DNA of 64,000 bases from an uncultured bacterium (GTDB taxonomy: Bacteria > Patescibacteriota > Patescibacteriia > 2-12-FULL-60-25): NCBI GenBank assembly GCA_937949995.1, contig CALFEO010000013.1, positions 1 to 64,000 on the forward strand, written 5' to 3'. The position numbers were made by a program, and so were the translations under genes. Positions 52,601 to 62,008 of this stretch are shown here, piece after piece. The notes below the pieces were generated by a model that had not been told where the DNA came from, ran no database searches, and worked only from the letters and a program-made list of their open reading frames with translations. Position 1 is the stretch's first letter. Every line of letters starts with the position of its first letter.

Positions 52601-52949
52601 TGATGAGTTGTTTAAAATAGTAAGAAACGAACTATTCGCAAAACATGAGTTGCCACAAATAGCCGGAAGACGTAGCGATTCATTAAATGTGATCAGATTA
52701 ATTCAAGAAAAAATACCACGCGCGAAAGATTATTGCAGCGATTTGGCAAAAATCATTAAAGAATACGATGGCATCAATGAAGGTGATTTAAAGATAATCG
52801 CTCAACTACCGGTGAAAAATTTAGAGGTAGCTTACAAAGAATTGAGAAATACTGTGCCAGATCATCAGGTAAGATCAATTATAGAACGTGCTTCACGCCT
52901 TGAGGGGGAGTATGAAACTATTGTTCTTAGCGAAGACATAAGACTATGA
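49641..52949 (+). CDS. PLD-nuclease/SNF2-type helicase fusion (defence module)
   Basis: 1102 residues. An N-terminal phospholipase-D-like nuclease domain (HGKMYIFHN at 142-150, GSSNFTFQGL at 167-176) is fused to a superfamily-2 helicase (Walker A GLGKS at 297-301, DEAH at 366-369, TAT at 398-400, and late motif VIQRIGRINRINKK). It probably translocates on DNA and cuts it or recruits partners. The stop overlaps the start of the methylase gene as ATGA. The combination resembles DISARM/ISP-type restriction systems in content but not exactly in domain order. Confidence 0.85.
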   Translation: MPIIDNTAQKMQDALINALSSAETVDIEVAFFYFSGWQLLAKHLEDKKVRILVGKYIDPNAIPELLTQIKQEGGNVELDPYQPRTKAPSRVGKKKDYIDGFIKLSNESALMDDTDMQESYRILENKIADGTLEIKLTSTQEHGKMYIFHNKKELSQGGDLPGTVFMGSSNFTFQGLMNQGELNERYTDQEHYNNYVKKFDSLWVDSNNIDIATLENKDEILDTIKKELWLHAVPSPYSVYLRVLHELFGSEARKEVKTPEKITKGRYLDLEYQIDAIKAVMDRLNKYDGVILADVVGLGKSIIASAAAHNTGLNTIIIAPPHLREQWEDYQEEFKLQGARVFSSGALEDVHNRYKDNNEPILIIVDEAHRYRNEDTYDYRMLHHVCTSHPDNKVLLLTATPFNNDPKDVFALVKLFQIPGQSTIRSVDNLSLRFRELIQRYKKLNRDRARGSIDQEHIDKEADEISIELRRLVENIVVRRSRLDLRQITRYRENLKKQKIDFADVIGPELMTYDLNGLFDLYLDTLQSITGEKKEGGFIGARYKPTTYIKNRGEFMKVYGNFLEETDLQTAQTNLSKMMKRLLVMRFESSKDAFRSTLKNMIASTDIIEKWWNNLGKVPIMKKGQIPDPESILASTNDIIDEEIANQTMEKEFTKLRENKGLVVIDKDHLNESFIKDVQRDQKLLKSIYQKWFGEEAGELVEMDPKLDELQRQIQLLLSEYPERKIVIFSTYADTVNYLNHELSKRGLKRMLKYTAADSSRVMKKSVRCNFDAGLKESEQENEYDVLITTDALSEGFNLHRAGVIINYDIPYNPTRVIQRIGRINRINKKVFDKLYIYNFFPTETGESEIKIRQISTLKMRLINSVVGSDTKTLTGDEQLKSFFKDEYQKAESDNEVLSWDSIHREAYDQARKDKDLLQEALDIKPRSRVIRDGQDKNALVAFGKKGNHSLFALKHNGDAEIVAAEVALNYFAAKQDEKGKEADEEYDELFKIVRNELFAKHELPQIAGRRSDSLNVIRLIQEKIPRAKDYCSDLAKIIKEYDGINEGDLKIIAQLPVKNLEVAYKELRNTVPDHQVRSIIERASRLEGEYETIVLSEDIRL

Positions 52950-55900
52950 ACTTAAATTTAAAATATAATAGAGAAGATTATAAATCTTTTCTAAAGGGTT
53001 TTTTACCGGATTTTAAATCTGATGAACGTGAAGTTAAATTTGTAAATACAAGTGTAGCAAAAAACGTAGTCTATCTTGGTAAAGATGAAGAATTAGATAT
53101 CGAACTATTTGAGTTGATGCATGAATCTAGTCACGATCCTAGGGTTTCTTTAGCTACAGATGGCTTTAAAATTATGAAACAAAGGGGGCAACATCGTGCT
53201 CTTATTGTTTATGCCACACCTAATAGCCAAGATTGGAGACTATCTTTGATGACAATGGATCCTAAAGTTAATGAAAAAGGCAAGATAGGTGTTGATTTTT
53301 CTAACCCTAAGAGATATTCATATTTTTTGGGAGAAAATGCCAAAACGACAACACCTCAAAGATTTTTAATTAAAAATGGCAAAGTTAAAGATTTTGATGA
53401 TTTAAAAAGTAGATTTGCTATCGAGGTAGTAGATAAAGAATTCTTTAATTCCTATAAACAACTCTTTTTACAGTTAAATGAACATTTGCTGGAGGACCAT
53501 GCCTTTAAGATTTTTGCGGAGAAACAAGGTATAAAAACGGAAATATTTGCCAAGAAATTATTAGGCCAAATCGTTTTTATCTATTTTTTACAACGAAAGG
53601 GTTGGTTGGGGGCAAAAAAGAACGAAGCGATTAATCAGGGGGATAGCCATTTTTTACGCAATCAACTAGCAAAATGTATTAGTAACGGTAAAAATTACTA
53701 TAATGATTGTTTAGAGCATTTGTTTTATGATTGTTTAAATAAAAAACCAGATAAAGCTGCTAGTTTTTACCGCGCTCACTTTGATTGCCAGATTCCATTT
53801 TTAAACGGTGGTTTGTTTGAACCAATAAATAATTACGATTGGGAGCAAGAGTTTCTGAATATCCCAAATGAGATATTCTCAGATAATCCGGAGCATCCTG
53901 AAAAAGGAAAAGGTATATTAGATATTTTCGATTTGTATAATTTTACAGTAGATGAAAATACACCAGACGACCAAGAAGTTTCCGTTGATCCGGAAATGTT
54001 GGGTAAGGTGTTTGAAAATTTATTAGAAACCAATATACGTAAAGGTTCTGGTTCGTACTACACTCCTCGGGAAATAGTTCATTATATGTGTAAAGAGAGT
54101 TTGATAAACTATCTTACTAGTAATGTTGATATTTCCGAGGATAAGGCTCGAATGATTATAACGAGGGATTTTGCGATTAATTTTGAAGATGTCCAAAAGG
54201 CAATTTCTACAAAAACCGATATCCCTAATAAATCGTTGGCTTTTTGGGAGGGTGATGCGGAGGAACTATCGAATTTATTAAAATGCATAAAAATAGTTGA
54301 TCCTGCTTGTGGCTCTGGTGCGTTTTTGGTGGGTATGCTTCAACAGATTGTAATGGCGCGTTCGTTAATGCAGGAGTTCACGGATGAAGATTATTCCGAT
54401 TATGACTTGAAAAAGCAGACAATACAAAATTGTATATATGGCGTTGATATCGACCCGGGCGCTATTGATATTGCAAAACTACGTCTTTGGTTGTCATTGG
54501 TTGTTGATCACGAAATTGAAGATATAGAGCCGTTACCTAACTTGGATTATAAAGTCATGCAAGGTAATAGCTTGCTTGAGGATTTGGTGGTTGGTGATAG
54601 TGTCATACCCTTAAAATTCAATGGCACGAATAAATTGGATGGCCGGACCAAGGAAATGAAAAATTTATTTGAAGAAGAAAAACAGGGTAAATTACTTTTA
54701 GACAAAAGTGAAACATTGGCTGATAAGCTGGAAAAATATCATAATCAGTATTTTCTAATTAACGATCCTCAAGAAAAGAAGATACTAAAAAAGAAAATTG
54801 ATGATATCGAAGATCAATTAATTCAAAGTAAATGCAACGAGGAACTTACTCGACTTAAAGAACAGGCCGCTAATCCTGCTAATTCTAAAAAAATACCAAA
54901 AATAACAGAGCAGCAATTAGCAATTCAGGGAACATTAAATCAGTGGAAGAAAGATCATTTGAGACCTTTTTTCCCTTGGAAATTGCACTTTGGAGATGTT
55001 TTTAATGAAAGGGCTGGTTTTGATATAGTAATTGCTAATCCGCCATATATCGACTCGGAGAGTATGGTTAATTCAGGTCAAGAGAACGTACGGAACGCAA
55101 TACAAAATACATATTTTTTCACAAGAGGTAATTGGGATATTTACATTGCTTTTTTCGAGTTAGCGTATAATCTACTTAATCAACTGGGAACTGAGGTATT
55201 TATTACACCGGACAAATGGTTATCTAAACCTTTTGGTGAAGCGTTAAGAACCCAAACCGTTAAAAATTTATATATGCTGGTGAGTGCTGGTAGAGATGTA
55301 TTTGAAGGTTCTAAGGTAGATTCGGTTATTTCATTTTTTTCCAAAAATTCTACATCTAATTTAAAAATTTTAGAATTTAATAAACAACAATTTTTGATAA
55401 AGAAAATTATAAAAAAATCAGTATTAAAAATTCCCTATGCTTTCGATTGGTTATTTTCTGACTATTTAGAATTATTAATGAAAATAGATCAACAACCTAA
55501 AGAATTATCTAATTATGGAGTATGTAAAAATGCATGCGCTACATCAGATGCATATAAACTCAAACCGTATATTGAAGAATTAAAAGGTAATTATAGTAAA
55601 AAATATTTAAAAATCATTAATACAGGAACTATAGGTAAATTTTATTCACGTTGGGGAACGCGCGAAATGACCTATCTTGGTTTGAAATATTTAAAGCCGA
55701 TAATCGATCGAAAAAAGTTTCTTGAGACATTTACAAATTCATACGGCAATAAAAGTATATTGCCAAAAATAATTTTAAAGGGTTTAAATTTACTTGATGC
55801 CTGTTTGGATATTGAAGGTGATATCGTACCTGGGAAGTCAACTTTAATTATCACTAGTAAAAATACAGAATATCTTAAATGTTTATTAGCAATAATTAAT

Positions 55901-56203
55901 AGTAAATTTGCATTTTTTTACCTAAAAGAAAAATATATTTCTTCAAGTTATAACCAGGGTATTAGTTATAGCAAAGATATGATAAATCATTTGCCTTTAT
56001 TTATTATTGATGAAGATATTGTACAAAGATTTAATGTTATAGTTGATGCAATCTTAAAAATAGTCGCGACTGACGATTATGCACTCAACCAACTAAAGCA
56101 AAAACAGGTTCAGGAATATCAAAAAAAGGTTGATGAAATTATTTATGATTTTTATGGTATTACTAAAAAAGAAGTACAAATTATTGAAGAGAATATCAAA
56201 TGA
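52946..56203 (+). CDS. Eco57I-type N6-adenine DNA methyltransferase (defence module)
   Basis: 1085 residues. The SAM-binding motif is IVDPACGSGAFLVGML near residue 450, and the catalytic NPPY is near 697 (IVIANPPYIDSES). A conserved upstream SGSYYTPREIVHYM-type motif precedes motif I, as in type IIG and class 1 DISARM methylases. The N-terminal ~330 residues have the helical fold seen in such enzymes (no PD-(D/E)XK is evident); the C-terminus is the target-recognition part (ITSKNTEYLKCLLAIINSKF). Probably marks self DNA for the helicase and nuclease partners. Confidence 0.87.
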   Translation: MNLNLKYNREDYKSFLKGFLPDFKSDEREVKFVNTSVAKNVVYLGKDEELDIELFELMHESSHDPRVSLATDGFKIMKQRGQHRALIVYATPNSQDWRLSLMTMDPKVNEKGKIGVDFSNPKRYSYFLGENAKTTTPQRFLIKNGKVKDFDDLKSRFAIEVVDKEFFNSYKQLFLQLNEHLLEDHAFKIFAEKQGIKTEIFAKKLLGQIVFIYFLQRKGWLGAKKNEAINQGDSHFLRNQLAKCISNGKNYYNDCLEHLFYDCLNKKPDKAASFYRAHFDCQIPFLNGGLFEPINNYDWEQEFLNIPNEIFSDNPEHPEKGKGILDIFDLYNFTVDENTPDDQEVSVDPEMLGKVFENLLETNIRKGSGSYYTPREIVHYMCKESLINYLTSNVDISEDKARMIITRDFAINFEDVQKAISTKTDIPNKSLAFWEGDAEELSNLLKCIKIVDPACGSGAFLVGMLQQIVMARSLMQEFTDEDYSDYDLKKQTIQNCIYGVDIDPGAIDIAKLRLWLSLVVDHEIEDIEPLPNLDYKVMQGNSLLEDLVVGDSVIPLKFNGTNKLDGRTKEMKNLFEEEKQGKLLLDKSETLADKLEKYHNQYFLINDPQEKKILKKKIDDIEDQLIQSKCNEELTRLKEQAANPANSKKIPKITEQQLAIQGTLNQWKKDHLRPFFPWKLHFGDVFNERAGFDIVIANPPYIDSESMVNSGQENVRNAIQNTYFFTRGNWDIYIAFFELAYNLLNQLGTEVFITPDKWLSKPFGEALRTQTVKNLYMLVSAGRDVFEGSKVDSVISFFSKNSTSNLKILEFNKQQFLIKKIIKKSVLKIPYAFDWLFSDYLELLMKIDQQPKELSNYGVCKNACATSDAYKLKPYIEELKGNYSKKYLKIINTGTIGKFYSRWGTREMTYLGLKYLKPIIDRKKFLETFTNSYGNKSILPKIILKGLNLLDACLDIEGDIVPGKSTLIITSKNTEYLKCLLAIINSKFAFFYLKEKYISSSYNQGISYSKDMINHLPLFIIDEDIVQRFNVIVDAILKIVATDDYALNQLKQKQVQEYQKKVDEIIYDFYGITKKEVQIIEENIK

Positions 56204-56262
56204 CACTTACCTAAGTATAAAGCATTGAAAATGTTAGGATTTTTTAGTAAAACTTATAAATT

Positions 56263-58713
56263 ATGGATATTGCACCGTATTCGATTTATATAAATCATAG
56301 GCCTTTTAGGATTGCTTTTATCTTTAACCCAGTTAGTGATATCGCATGGTTAAAGACCACCATTCACTACAATCGTGATAAGTGGGGAGGAAGATTTAAT
56401 CCTATAATCATATCGGATGGAAACAATATAACCGAAAATTGGTGGAAGTTTCTTCGAGGATACGATCCAGACATTATCTGCTCAACAGTTAAATTATCGG
56501 ATGATTTAAAGAGAAGGATACATATTTTTCTTTCGCCATTACGCGTAGAGGAGTTGGACCCGGGTCAATTGGACATTAGTTTGGATGAATATCCAATCTC
56601 CATATTACCGACAGATAAAAATGTAGCCAAAGTCAGCATTCCTAGTTTCGACAGGAAAAGTGATCTTATTATTTTTGAAGTCGATGAAACAACACCTGAC
56701 TTTATTAAAAATTTTTTAGATATAAATTTTGGTTTATTCGAACAAAGAGAGATGATGACGTATCACCTCGACAAGTCTTTAAAATCATGCCAACTAAAAA
56801 TTTATAAGGTGACAGATGAAGAAACCCTAAATGAAGCATTATTGGACTTAGGGGAATGGCATTCAAGAGCAGTGTTTCCATCCCAAATTTGTTCTTTGCC
56901 GAATACAATTAAAGAGGCGGAACATTCTTATAATAATGAAGGCTTTGAAATTGTTATAGGTGATAGTTCGGATGAGTTGGTTAGGATTTGGAACCGACCA
57001 TTGGAGATGGGTTCATGGTTACGCGGTCGTCTAACGTCTTTATGGTTTTCATCTGATATCGCGAAAAGTGAAAAATTAAAACCAGGACTCAGTAAATTTA
57101 TTAATCGATATACAGGTGATTCAGCAAATGATAATGGGCGTAGAGTATATTTTACTACTTTTTCTCTTGAACAAGTTGCACTGGATGAGATTGCTAATTC
57201 TTTTATGGGTAAGATTAATTATCCACGACAAATTAAAAGATATGAAACCCATCCATTGCCTGATTATGAATCTGAGGTGAGCCGTTTTTTTCTTAAACAA
57301 GATTTGGATTTTCATAGAGCGCATTCGAATGAGGAACATCTTGTGTTAGACGAACCAGATGTAGAACAGGGCTTCATGGGAGGAGAAAGTTGGTTTACAG
57401 ATCTATACATTCAATATCGACCGGAGCGTTTTAAGAGTATTATCGGAAAAGATTATTGGTGGCAACTCCCTAAACGTAATAGCCTGTTAAGAGATATAAA
57501 CTTTTTCAATAAACCAGCTCGAATAAATGAGCATGGTATGTTTAGTGTCTTAATGAGACGCCGAACAGGTCTCATGGCCGGACAAGATAATGGGACATTG
57601 GTAGTAAAAATACCAGATGATAGTTCTGTATTTCATGCGCTAATTCATGGTGAACGTTTTGATTGTATAGAACGCGGTAAAAGAGAGAGATTTTTGTCGA
57701 AACCTTTTTATTATCTACAATATTCAGATAAAGGTAGGTACTTATCGGGTGTACTCGGACTTTTTTCTGATCTCATGAGTGCCCACGGCTTATTTGAAGA
57801 AAGATTTTGGCGCGAGCTATTCGAACGCATGGCAAATCATAAGCCAGAGAAAGATACTAGACTTCAAAATGATCTTTTAAATAAACTAAATAAAAAAATA
57901 ACTTCTGGCATAGATTTTAAGAACGATCATGAAAGGCAATGGCTAGCTCACGTGATTTTAGATATCGCAAAGAAATATAGTAAGGATGCTAACGATCTAG
58001 TTTATGAAAAAATACTCAGCCTTGCCGAAGAGGAAACAAATAATTATAACAAGAAACAACCGGGTCAAGAAATTCCATTTAATGAAGTTGATTTTAGGAA
58101 GCAATTATCAGACCTTGTTGCAATGAATGTCCTTCAGCTTGGTATTAAACCACGGTGTCCAAAATGTGGATATTGCATTTGGTATCAGATAGATGACGCA
58201 AAACAAGAAATTAAATGTCGTGGTTGCAGTTATGATTTTGCCTTGCCGGCTGAAACAAAATGGTTTTATCGTTTAAATAGTCTTATACGTGCCGCTGTGT
58301 CATTACATGGCACTATCCCTGTGCTTATCACTCTCGGACAGCTGATGTTTGATGCCACATCGGCGGCGATGTTTATGCCAAGTATTGAGCTTTTACAAAA
58401 AGAAGACAACACAAATGGGAATTTAAAAGTTGTTGGCGAATTGGATTTGGCTTGTATTAAGGATAGTCAATTTATCATCGGCGAGATAAAACAATCTGTG
58501 GGATTATTTGGAGCAAATGATTTTCAGCGCATGAAAGAAATTGCAAAATTAATTCACCCAGATAAAATTATTTTTTCTTCTTTAGATAACGCTCCAACCA
58601 GTACTGTTAAAGAAAATATTGATTTATTGAGAACGGAATTAGCAGATCTTGAGATTAGTGTCGAATGGTACCAGATACATTACTGGGCTTTTGATCCAAG
58701 ACCAGTAAGATAG
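56263..58713 (+). CDS. Zinc-ribbon protein with PD-(D/E)XK-like C-terminus (defence module)
   Basis: 816 residues. The first ~600 match nothing I recognise. A zinc ribbon follows (CPKCGYCIW at about 632, CRGCSYDF at about 651), and the end carries VVGELDLACIKDSQFIIGEIKQ (about 722-742), where E/D...GEIK fits a PD-(D/E)XK nuclease core. It is 60 nt after the methylase gene on the same strand, so it probably provides the nuclease or sensing arm of the system. Confidence 0.65.
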   Translation: MDIAPYSIYINHRPFRIAFIFNPVSDIAWLKTTIHYNRDKWGGRFNPIIISDGNNITENWWKFLRGYDPDIICSTVKLSDDLKRRIHIFLSPLRVEELDPGQLDISLDEYPISILPTDKNVAKVSIPSFDRKSDLIIFEVDETTPDFIKNFLDINFGLFEQREMMTYHLDKSLKSCQLKIYKVTDEETLNEALLDLGEWHSRAVFPSQICSLPNTIKEAEHSYNNEGFEIVIGDSSDELVRIWNRPLEMGSWLRGRLTSLWFSSDIAKSEKLKPGLSKFINRYTGDSANDNGRRVYFTTFSLEQVALDEIANSFMGKINYPRQIKRYETHPLPDYESEVSRFFLKQDLDFHRAHSNEEHLVLDEPDVEQGFMGGESWFTDLYIQYRPERFKSIIGKDYWWQLPKRNSLLRDINFFNKPARINEHGMFSVLMRRRTGLMAGQDNGTLVVKIPDDSSVFHALIHGERFDCIERGKRERFLSKPFYYLQYSDKGRYLSGVLGLFSDLMSAHGLFEERFWRELFERMANHKPEKDTRLQNDLLNKLNKKITSGIDFKNDHERQWLAHVILDIAKKYSKDANDLVYEKILSLAEEETNNYNKKQPGQEIPFNEVDFRKQLSDLVAMNVLQLGIKPRCPKCGYCIWYQIDDAKQEIKCRGCSYDFALPAETKWFYRLNSLIRAAVSLHGTIPVLITLGQLMFDATSAAMFMPSIELLQKEDNTNGNLKVVGELDLACIKDSQFIIGEIKQSVGLFGANDFQRMKEIAKLIHPDKIIFSSLDNAPTSTVKENIDLLRTELADLEISVEWYQIHYWAFDPRPVR

Positions 58714-58742
58714 TGTACAGTGGTACATATTCATTGAATATT

Positions 58743-59483
58743 TCAATGTAATTGTTTTTGGTTTATCTGTTTTTTAAATTCTCTAATTATTTTAGCTCCA
58801 TTTATCTCTTTTCTAAAAAAGAAACATTCTTCTCTATTCTCTTCTGGCACAACATAATCAATTAAGGATTTGCCATGCTTGGTACCACAATGCACTTGGT
58901 GTATGTAATCTTTTTTATATTGACCTCCTCTAAACTCGCAATAATACAAATATTCATTCGTACCTAAACAAAATACATGTGAATCATCGTGACCTAAAAA
59001 ATATACTTCTTTGATCTTGGTATTTTTCATAATATCTTCTACATCTCTTAATGTCGCCTTGGTATAAAATGAAAAATTCTTTTTTTGTTTATTTAATAGT
59101 TTAACAAGAATTTTTAATTCGGATGTGGAATAATTTGGTTTAATCCAGGACGATAGTTTGTGCCAATTCGAATGCCCAAGAATGATAACTGTTTCTTCGG
59201 GAGTATTTTGTTTAAAGCGGTTTATATATCTCAATGATAAAAGTTGCTCGATAGGTACACCAATCATCCAAATCGGAAAGAAAAAAATCTTAATGAATTC
59301 CGATCCAAAACGAAATACAGCAAAGACTAGTGAGATAATTACATGGGTTATTACAGCCATTATTAATCCTTTCTGTGTCGCTATGTAGCCTATGGAAATT
59401 ATATAAGAAAGCGACAGAATTAGTTTAAATTCTGTCTTTATCAGCAACTTATCCAAGAAAGTGAGAGAGGTTTGTTTAGTCAT
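58743..59483 (-). CDS. Membrane protein with possible caspase-like domain, 246 aa
   Basis: Two N-terminal membrane helices (about 15-75) precede a cytoplasmic domain with VYFLGHDDSHVF (about 160-171) and KDYIHQVHCGTKHGKSL (about 194-210). A His in LGHD and a Cys in VHCG, about 35 residues apart, mimic the His/Cys dyad of caspase/CHAT folds. A membrane-tethered protease next to a defence module would suit an abortive-infection effector, but this is only a motif-level reading. Confidence 0.55.
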   Translation of the reverse strand: MTKQTSLTFLDKLLIKTEFKLILSLSYIISIGYIATQKGLIMAVITHVIISLVFAVFRFGSEFIKIFFFPIWMIGVPIEQLLSLRYINRFKQNTPEETVIILGHSNWHKLSSWIKPNYSTSELKILVKLLNKQKKNFSFYTKATLRDVEDIMKNTKIKEVYFLGHDDSHVFCLGTNEYLYYCEFRGGQYKKDYIHQVHCGTKHGKSLIDYVVPEENREECFFFRKEINGAKIIREFKKQINQKQLH

Positions 59484-59703
59484 GAGGGCACTTTAAACCA
59501 TTGATTTTCCTTTGAAAAGATGCGATTAAGCTTGTAGGTAACCCATGCTTCACTTTTTGGGGCTTTTAAGCTATATTTAGATTGTCTAGGTTCAAATAAC
59601 AGACTCTTCCAGCCATTTTTTGGCTTATCAGGTCGTGGTGTGCCGTAACGGGCACTCCTGATAAAACAAACAGCACGACCTTCGGGTTTGTTGTTTGGGC
59701 CTA
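59484..59703. other. Structured intergenic region
   Basis: TTATCAGG...CCTGATAA (59617-59664) encloses GTGTGCC-GTAAC-GGGCAC, and AACAAAC...GTTTGTT follows (59665-59693). The consecutive nested hairpins look like a small structured RNA or complex terminator. Confidence 0.4.
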
Positions 59704-59730
59704 GACACCTCAGGGGTGTCCTTTTGTTTT
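59704..59730 (+). terminator. Rho-independent terminator
   Basis: GACACC-TCAGG-GGTGTC followed by CTTTTGTTTT. Confidence 0.7.
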
Positions 59731-59771
59731 AAGGCTAACCTGAAATATTCTTTATAGTTATTTATCTCTAT

Positions 59772-60053
59772 ATGCCTCAAACAAATCCACGTTGGTTGGT
59801 AGAAAAAGCACCAAACGATATAAAGACTCAAGTACGTATTGCAGTTGATCATGGCTACCAAGTTGTCAGTCAGACAAAAACCACAGCGCAGCTCGTGCGA
59901 AAAAAACGTTTTAGTTGCCTGCTTGCGACCGCATTATTTATCTGTTTTCTTTTGCCGTTTTTCATCTATGTATTTTATTACATGGCAAAAAAGGATGATT
60001 TGATATATTTGGATTTAGATACGCAACCTAAAAAAACGAAATTAGAAAATTGA
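59772..60053 (+). CDS. Small single-helix membrane protein, 93 aa
   Basis: A soluble N-terminal part (DIKTQVRIAVDHGYQVVSQT) resembles small phage or host superinfection-type proteins, followed by one strong membrane helix (about 50-72) and a charged tail. No family name assigned. It is 10 nt from the HNH gene. Confidence 0.6.
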   Translation: MPQTNPRWLVEKAPNDIKTQVRIAVDHGYQVVSQTKTTAQLVRKKRFSCLLATALFICFLLPFFIYVFYYMAKKDDLIYLDLDTQPKKTKLEN

Positions 60054-60063
60054 AAATAAATAT

Positions 60064-60516
60064 ATGCTAGATCATCAAAATAAACTTATCGCAGAAAATC
60101 CTATTGATCTGGCAAATAATTTACTGGAACTTAAAAAGCAAAGAAAATCCATAAAAGAAAATAATCACTTTAGTAGATTGAAACGACAACCACTGACAAA
60201 AAGCGAAAGAGCGGAAATACTACGTAAAACCGACGGGCGCTGTCATATTTGCGGTGGAAAAATAGAAAGCAAATGGGATGCGGATCATGTTTTAGCACAC
60301 AGTGGCGGTGGTCGACATACGGTAGATAACTATTTGCCTGCGCATTCTTTGTGTAATAATTATCGTTGGGATTATCTTGATGAAGAATTCCAACTTATAA
60401 TGAAGATTGGTATATGGTGCAAAAAACAAATAGAAGATAAGTCAGATCTTGGAATGAGAATAGCAGATGGATTTGTTAAGTACGAGCGTAACAGGTTAAA
60501 ACGGAGAAAACGGTAA
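60064..60516 (+). CDS. HNH endonuclease
   Basis: 150 residues. The core is CHICGGKIESKWDADHVLAH (about 60-79), then GGRHTVDNYLPAHSLCNNYR: a CxxC zinc half, the DH of HNH and a downstream Asn/Cys. Typical of phage HNH proteins that assist terminase packaging, and it lies next to the terminase genes. The C-terminus is basic (NRLKRRKR). Convergent with the terminase large subunit gene (2 nt gap). Confidence 0.85.
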   Translation: MLDHQNKLIAENPIDLANNLLELKKQRKSIKENNHFSRLKRQPLTKSERAEILRKTDGRCHICGGKIESKWDADHVLAHSGGGRHTVDNYLPAHSLCNNYRWDYLDEEFQLIMKIGIWCKKQIEDKSDLGMRIADGFVKYERNRLKRRKR

Positions 60517-60517
60517 T

Positions 60518-62008
60518 TTAAAAACGATCCGGGAAACGTATATCTGAGAATGGATAACGGTTTGGTCCGGTTTTAATCCAGAGTATTTTTGGCTCTGGTC
60601 CATCTTTTTCTTTAACTTTGGAAATCGCATGCACGCAAGCATCGACGAGATCATCGTGTCGCTCAATGCCGAATCCTAAAAGTTGGGTCAATAATAATTC
60701 GGTGCCTTTGTTAGGAAATCGTACGATACCATCTTTAATCAGTGGGCTTATTAACGCTAAACGAGATCTTTTATCATCACCATTAAGCTTTACCCCTTCC
60801 ACACGATATCCAAATTTTTTCATTTCTTGAACGAGTGCCGCTTGATAGCCAACTTCTTCAATAAATAGATGGACTTTACTTTTTCCTCCATAAGCAGTTA
60901 CTAATTTTTCAAGTCTATCTTTTGTTTCTGGATATGTTAAGCGTTCGTTGACTGGATTTGGTTGAATATATATTTTTAAATCTTCCATCCTGCCATAAGC
61001 GCGTACAACAACCATTGCTGTGTAATCGGCTGTCGATTTTTGTGAAATGGCGAGATCGATACCTATTGCAGTCATGACAAGATCTTCCTTGTTCTCATTT
61101 GATTCTTCACCGTATTGAATCCATTCAGGCCATATAACTTTTGTTGAGTCAGAGATAATGTTCAGAAGATACTCTTGTTGCCAAGCGATTTCATTTGCAA
61201 CACTTTGCCGTAGGGTATTAATTTTTTCGGGAGTATCAAATTTTTCCATCCATAGGCATTCTCCATCTTCGTTAAGCAGTGGGAACCATTGGAATGTTCC
61301 TTTTAAATCCTTATTTTCTATTCTTTGTCTGAGTCTCATCATAAGTGAATCTTCATGAAGTAGGTTTCCTACTAGGATTACTCTTGTATCCATATCTCCC
61401 AAGGGCATGATTTCACGCGTAAACCAATCAAATGTCTTATTCCTACCCTCCATTGTTCGTGTTGAGTTCATATCCTCAATATCATCTAGAATTATGAGGT
61501 CTGGACGATGCTCTCGGTGACGAATACCACGAATACTCTGATCGAGTGACGCAACCGTAATACGGGCATTCATATTTTTAAATACAAGGGTAGAAAGACC
61601 CCATTCACCGCTATTAGTATCTTCTTTGAACGGTCCCAAATCACTTTTAAGCAATGCGTTACGCTCCAGTTCCTGCCGTATGTTAGTCATATGCAGTCTT
61701 GCCTGAGCTTGTGTTTGGCAAATGATTAGTACGAACTTCTTTTGTTGCGCTCCTAAAATAGCCCAAAGCGCGTATGAGAGTGTTACGAGTGTGGATTTGG
61801 CAGATCCTCGAAATGCAACAATGCAGGCGAGGGAATTTGAGGAATCTTCAGTTGTGCGGATAATATCTTTCTGAAATTCTGCAATTGGATACTTAATATA
61901 ATGTTTAAGATAAAGCGAGAAAAATAATGCGTGACTTTCGCTTGTTACAGCACGGCGTAATATTGGATCTTTTGTGATCGCTTTAAATACTTCATTCTTT
62001 GTTTTCAT
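60518..62008 (-). CDS. Phage terminase large subunit
   Basis: 496 residues from MKTKNEVF (62008). ATPase: Walker A AFRGSAKST (about 65-73), Walker B DLIILDDIEDMN (near 172-183). RNase H-like nuclease: AIGIDLAISQKSTADY (near 320) and the late acidic motif DDLVDACVHAI. Powers DNA packaging and cuts concatemers. It overlaps the small-subunit gene by 17 nt. The best single mark that this is phage-derived DNA, although no capsid or portal gene is in the window. Confidence 0.9.
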   Translation of the reverse strand: MKTKNEVFKAITKDPILRRAVTSESHALFFSLYLKHYIKYPIAEFQKDIIRTTEDSSNSLACIVAFRGSAKSTLVTLSYALWAILGAQQKKFVLIICQTQAQARLHMTNIRQELERNALLKSDLGPFKEDTNSGEWGLSTLVFKNMNARITVASLDQSIRGIRHREHRPDLIILDDIEDMNSTRTMEGRNKTFDWFTREIMPLGDMDTRVILVGNLLHEDSLMMRLRQRIENKDLKGTFQWFPLLNEDGECLWMEKFDTPEKINTLRQSVANEIAWQQEYLLNIISDSTKVIWPEWIQYGEESNENKEDLVMTAIGIDLAISQKSTADYTAMVVVRAYGRMEDLKIYIQPNPVNERLTYPETKDRLEKLVTAYGGKSKVHLFIEEVGYQAALVQEMKKFGYRVEGVKLNGDDKRSRLALISPLIKDGIVRFPNKGTELLLTQLLGFGIERHDDLVDACVHAISKVKEKDGPEPKILWIKTGPNRYPFSDIRFPDRF

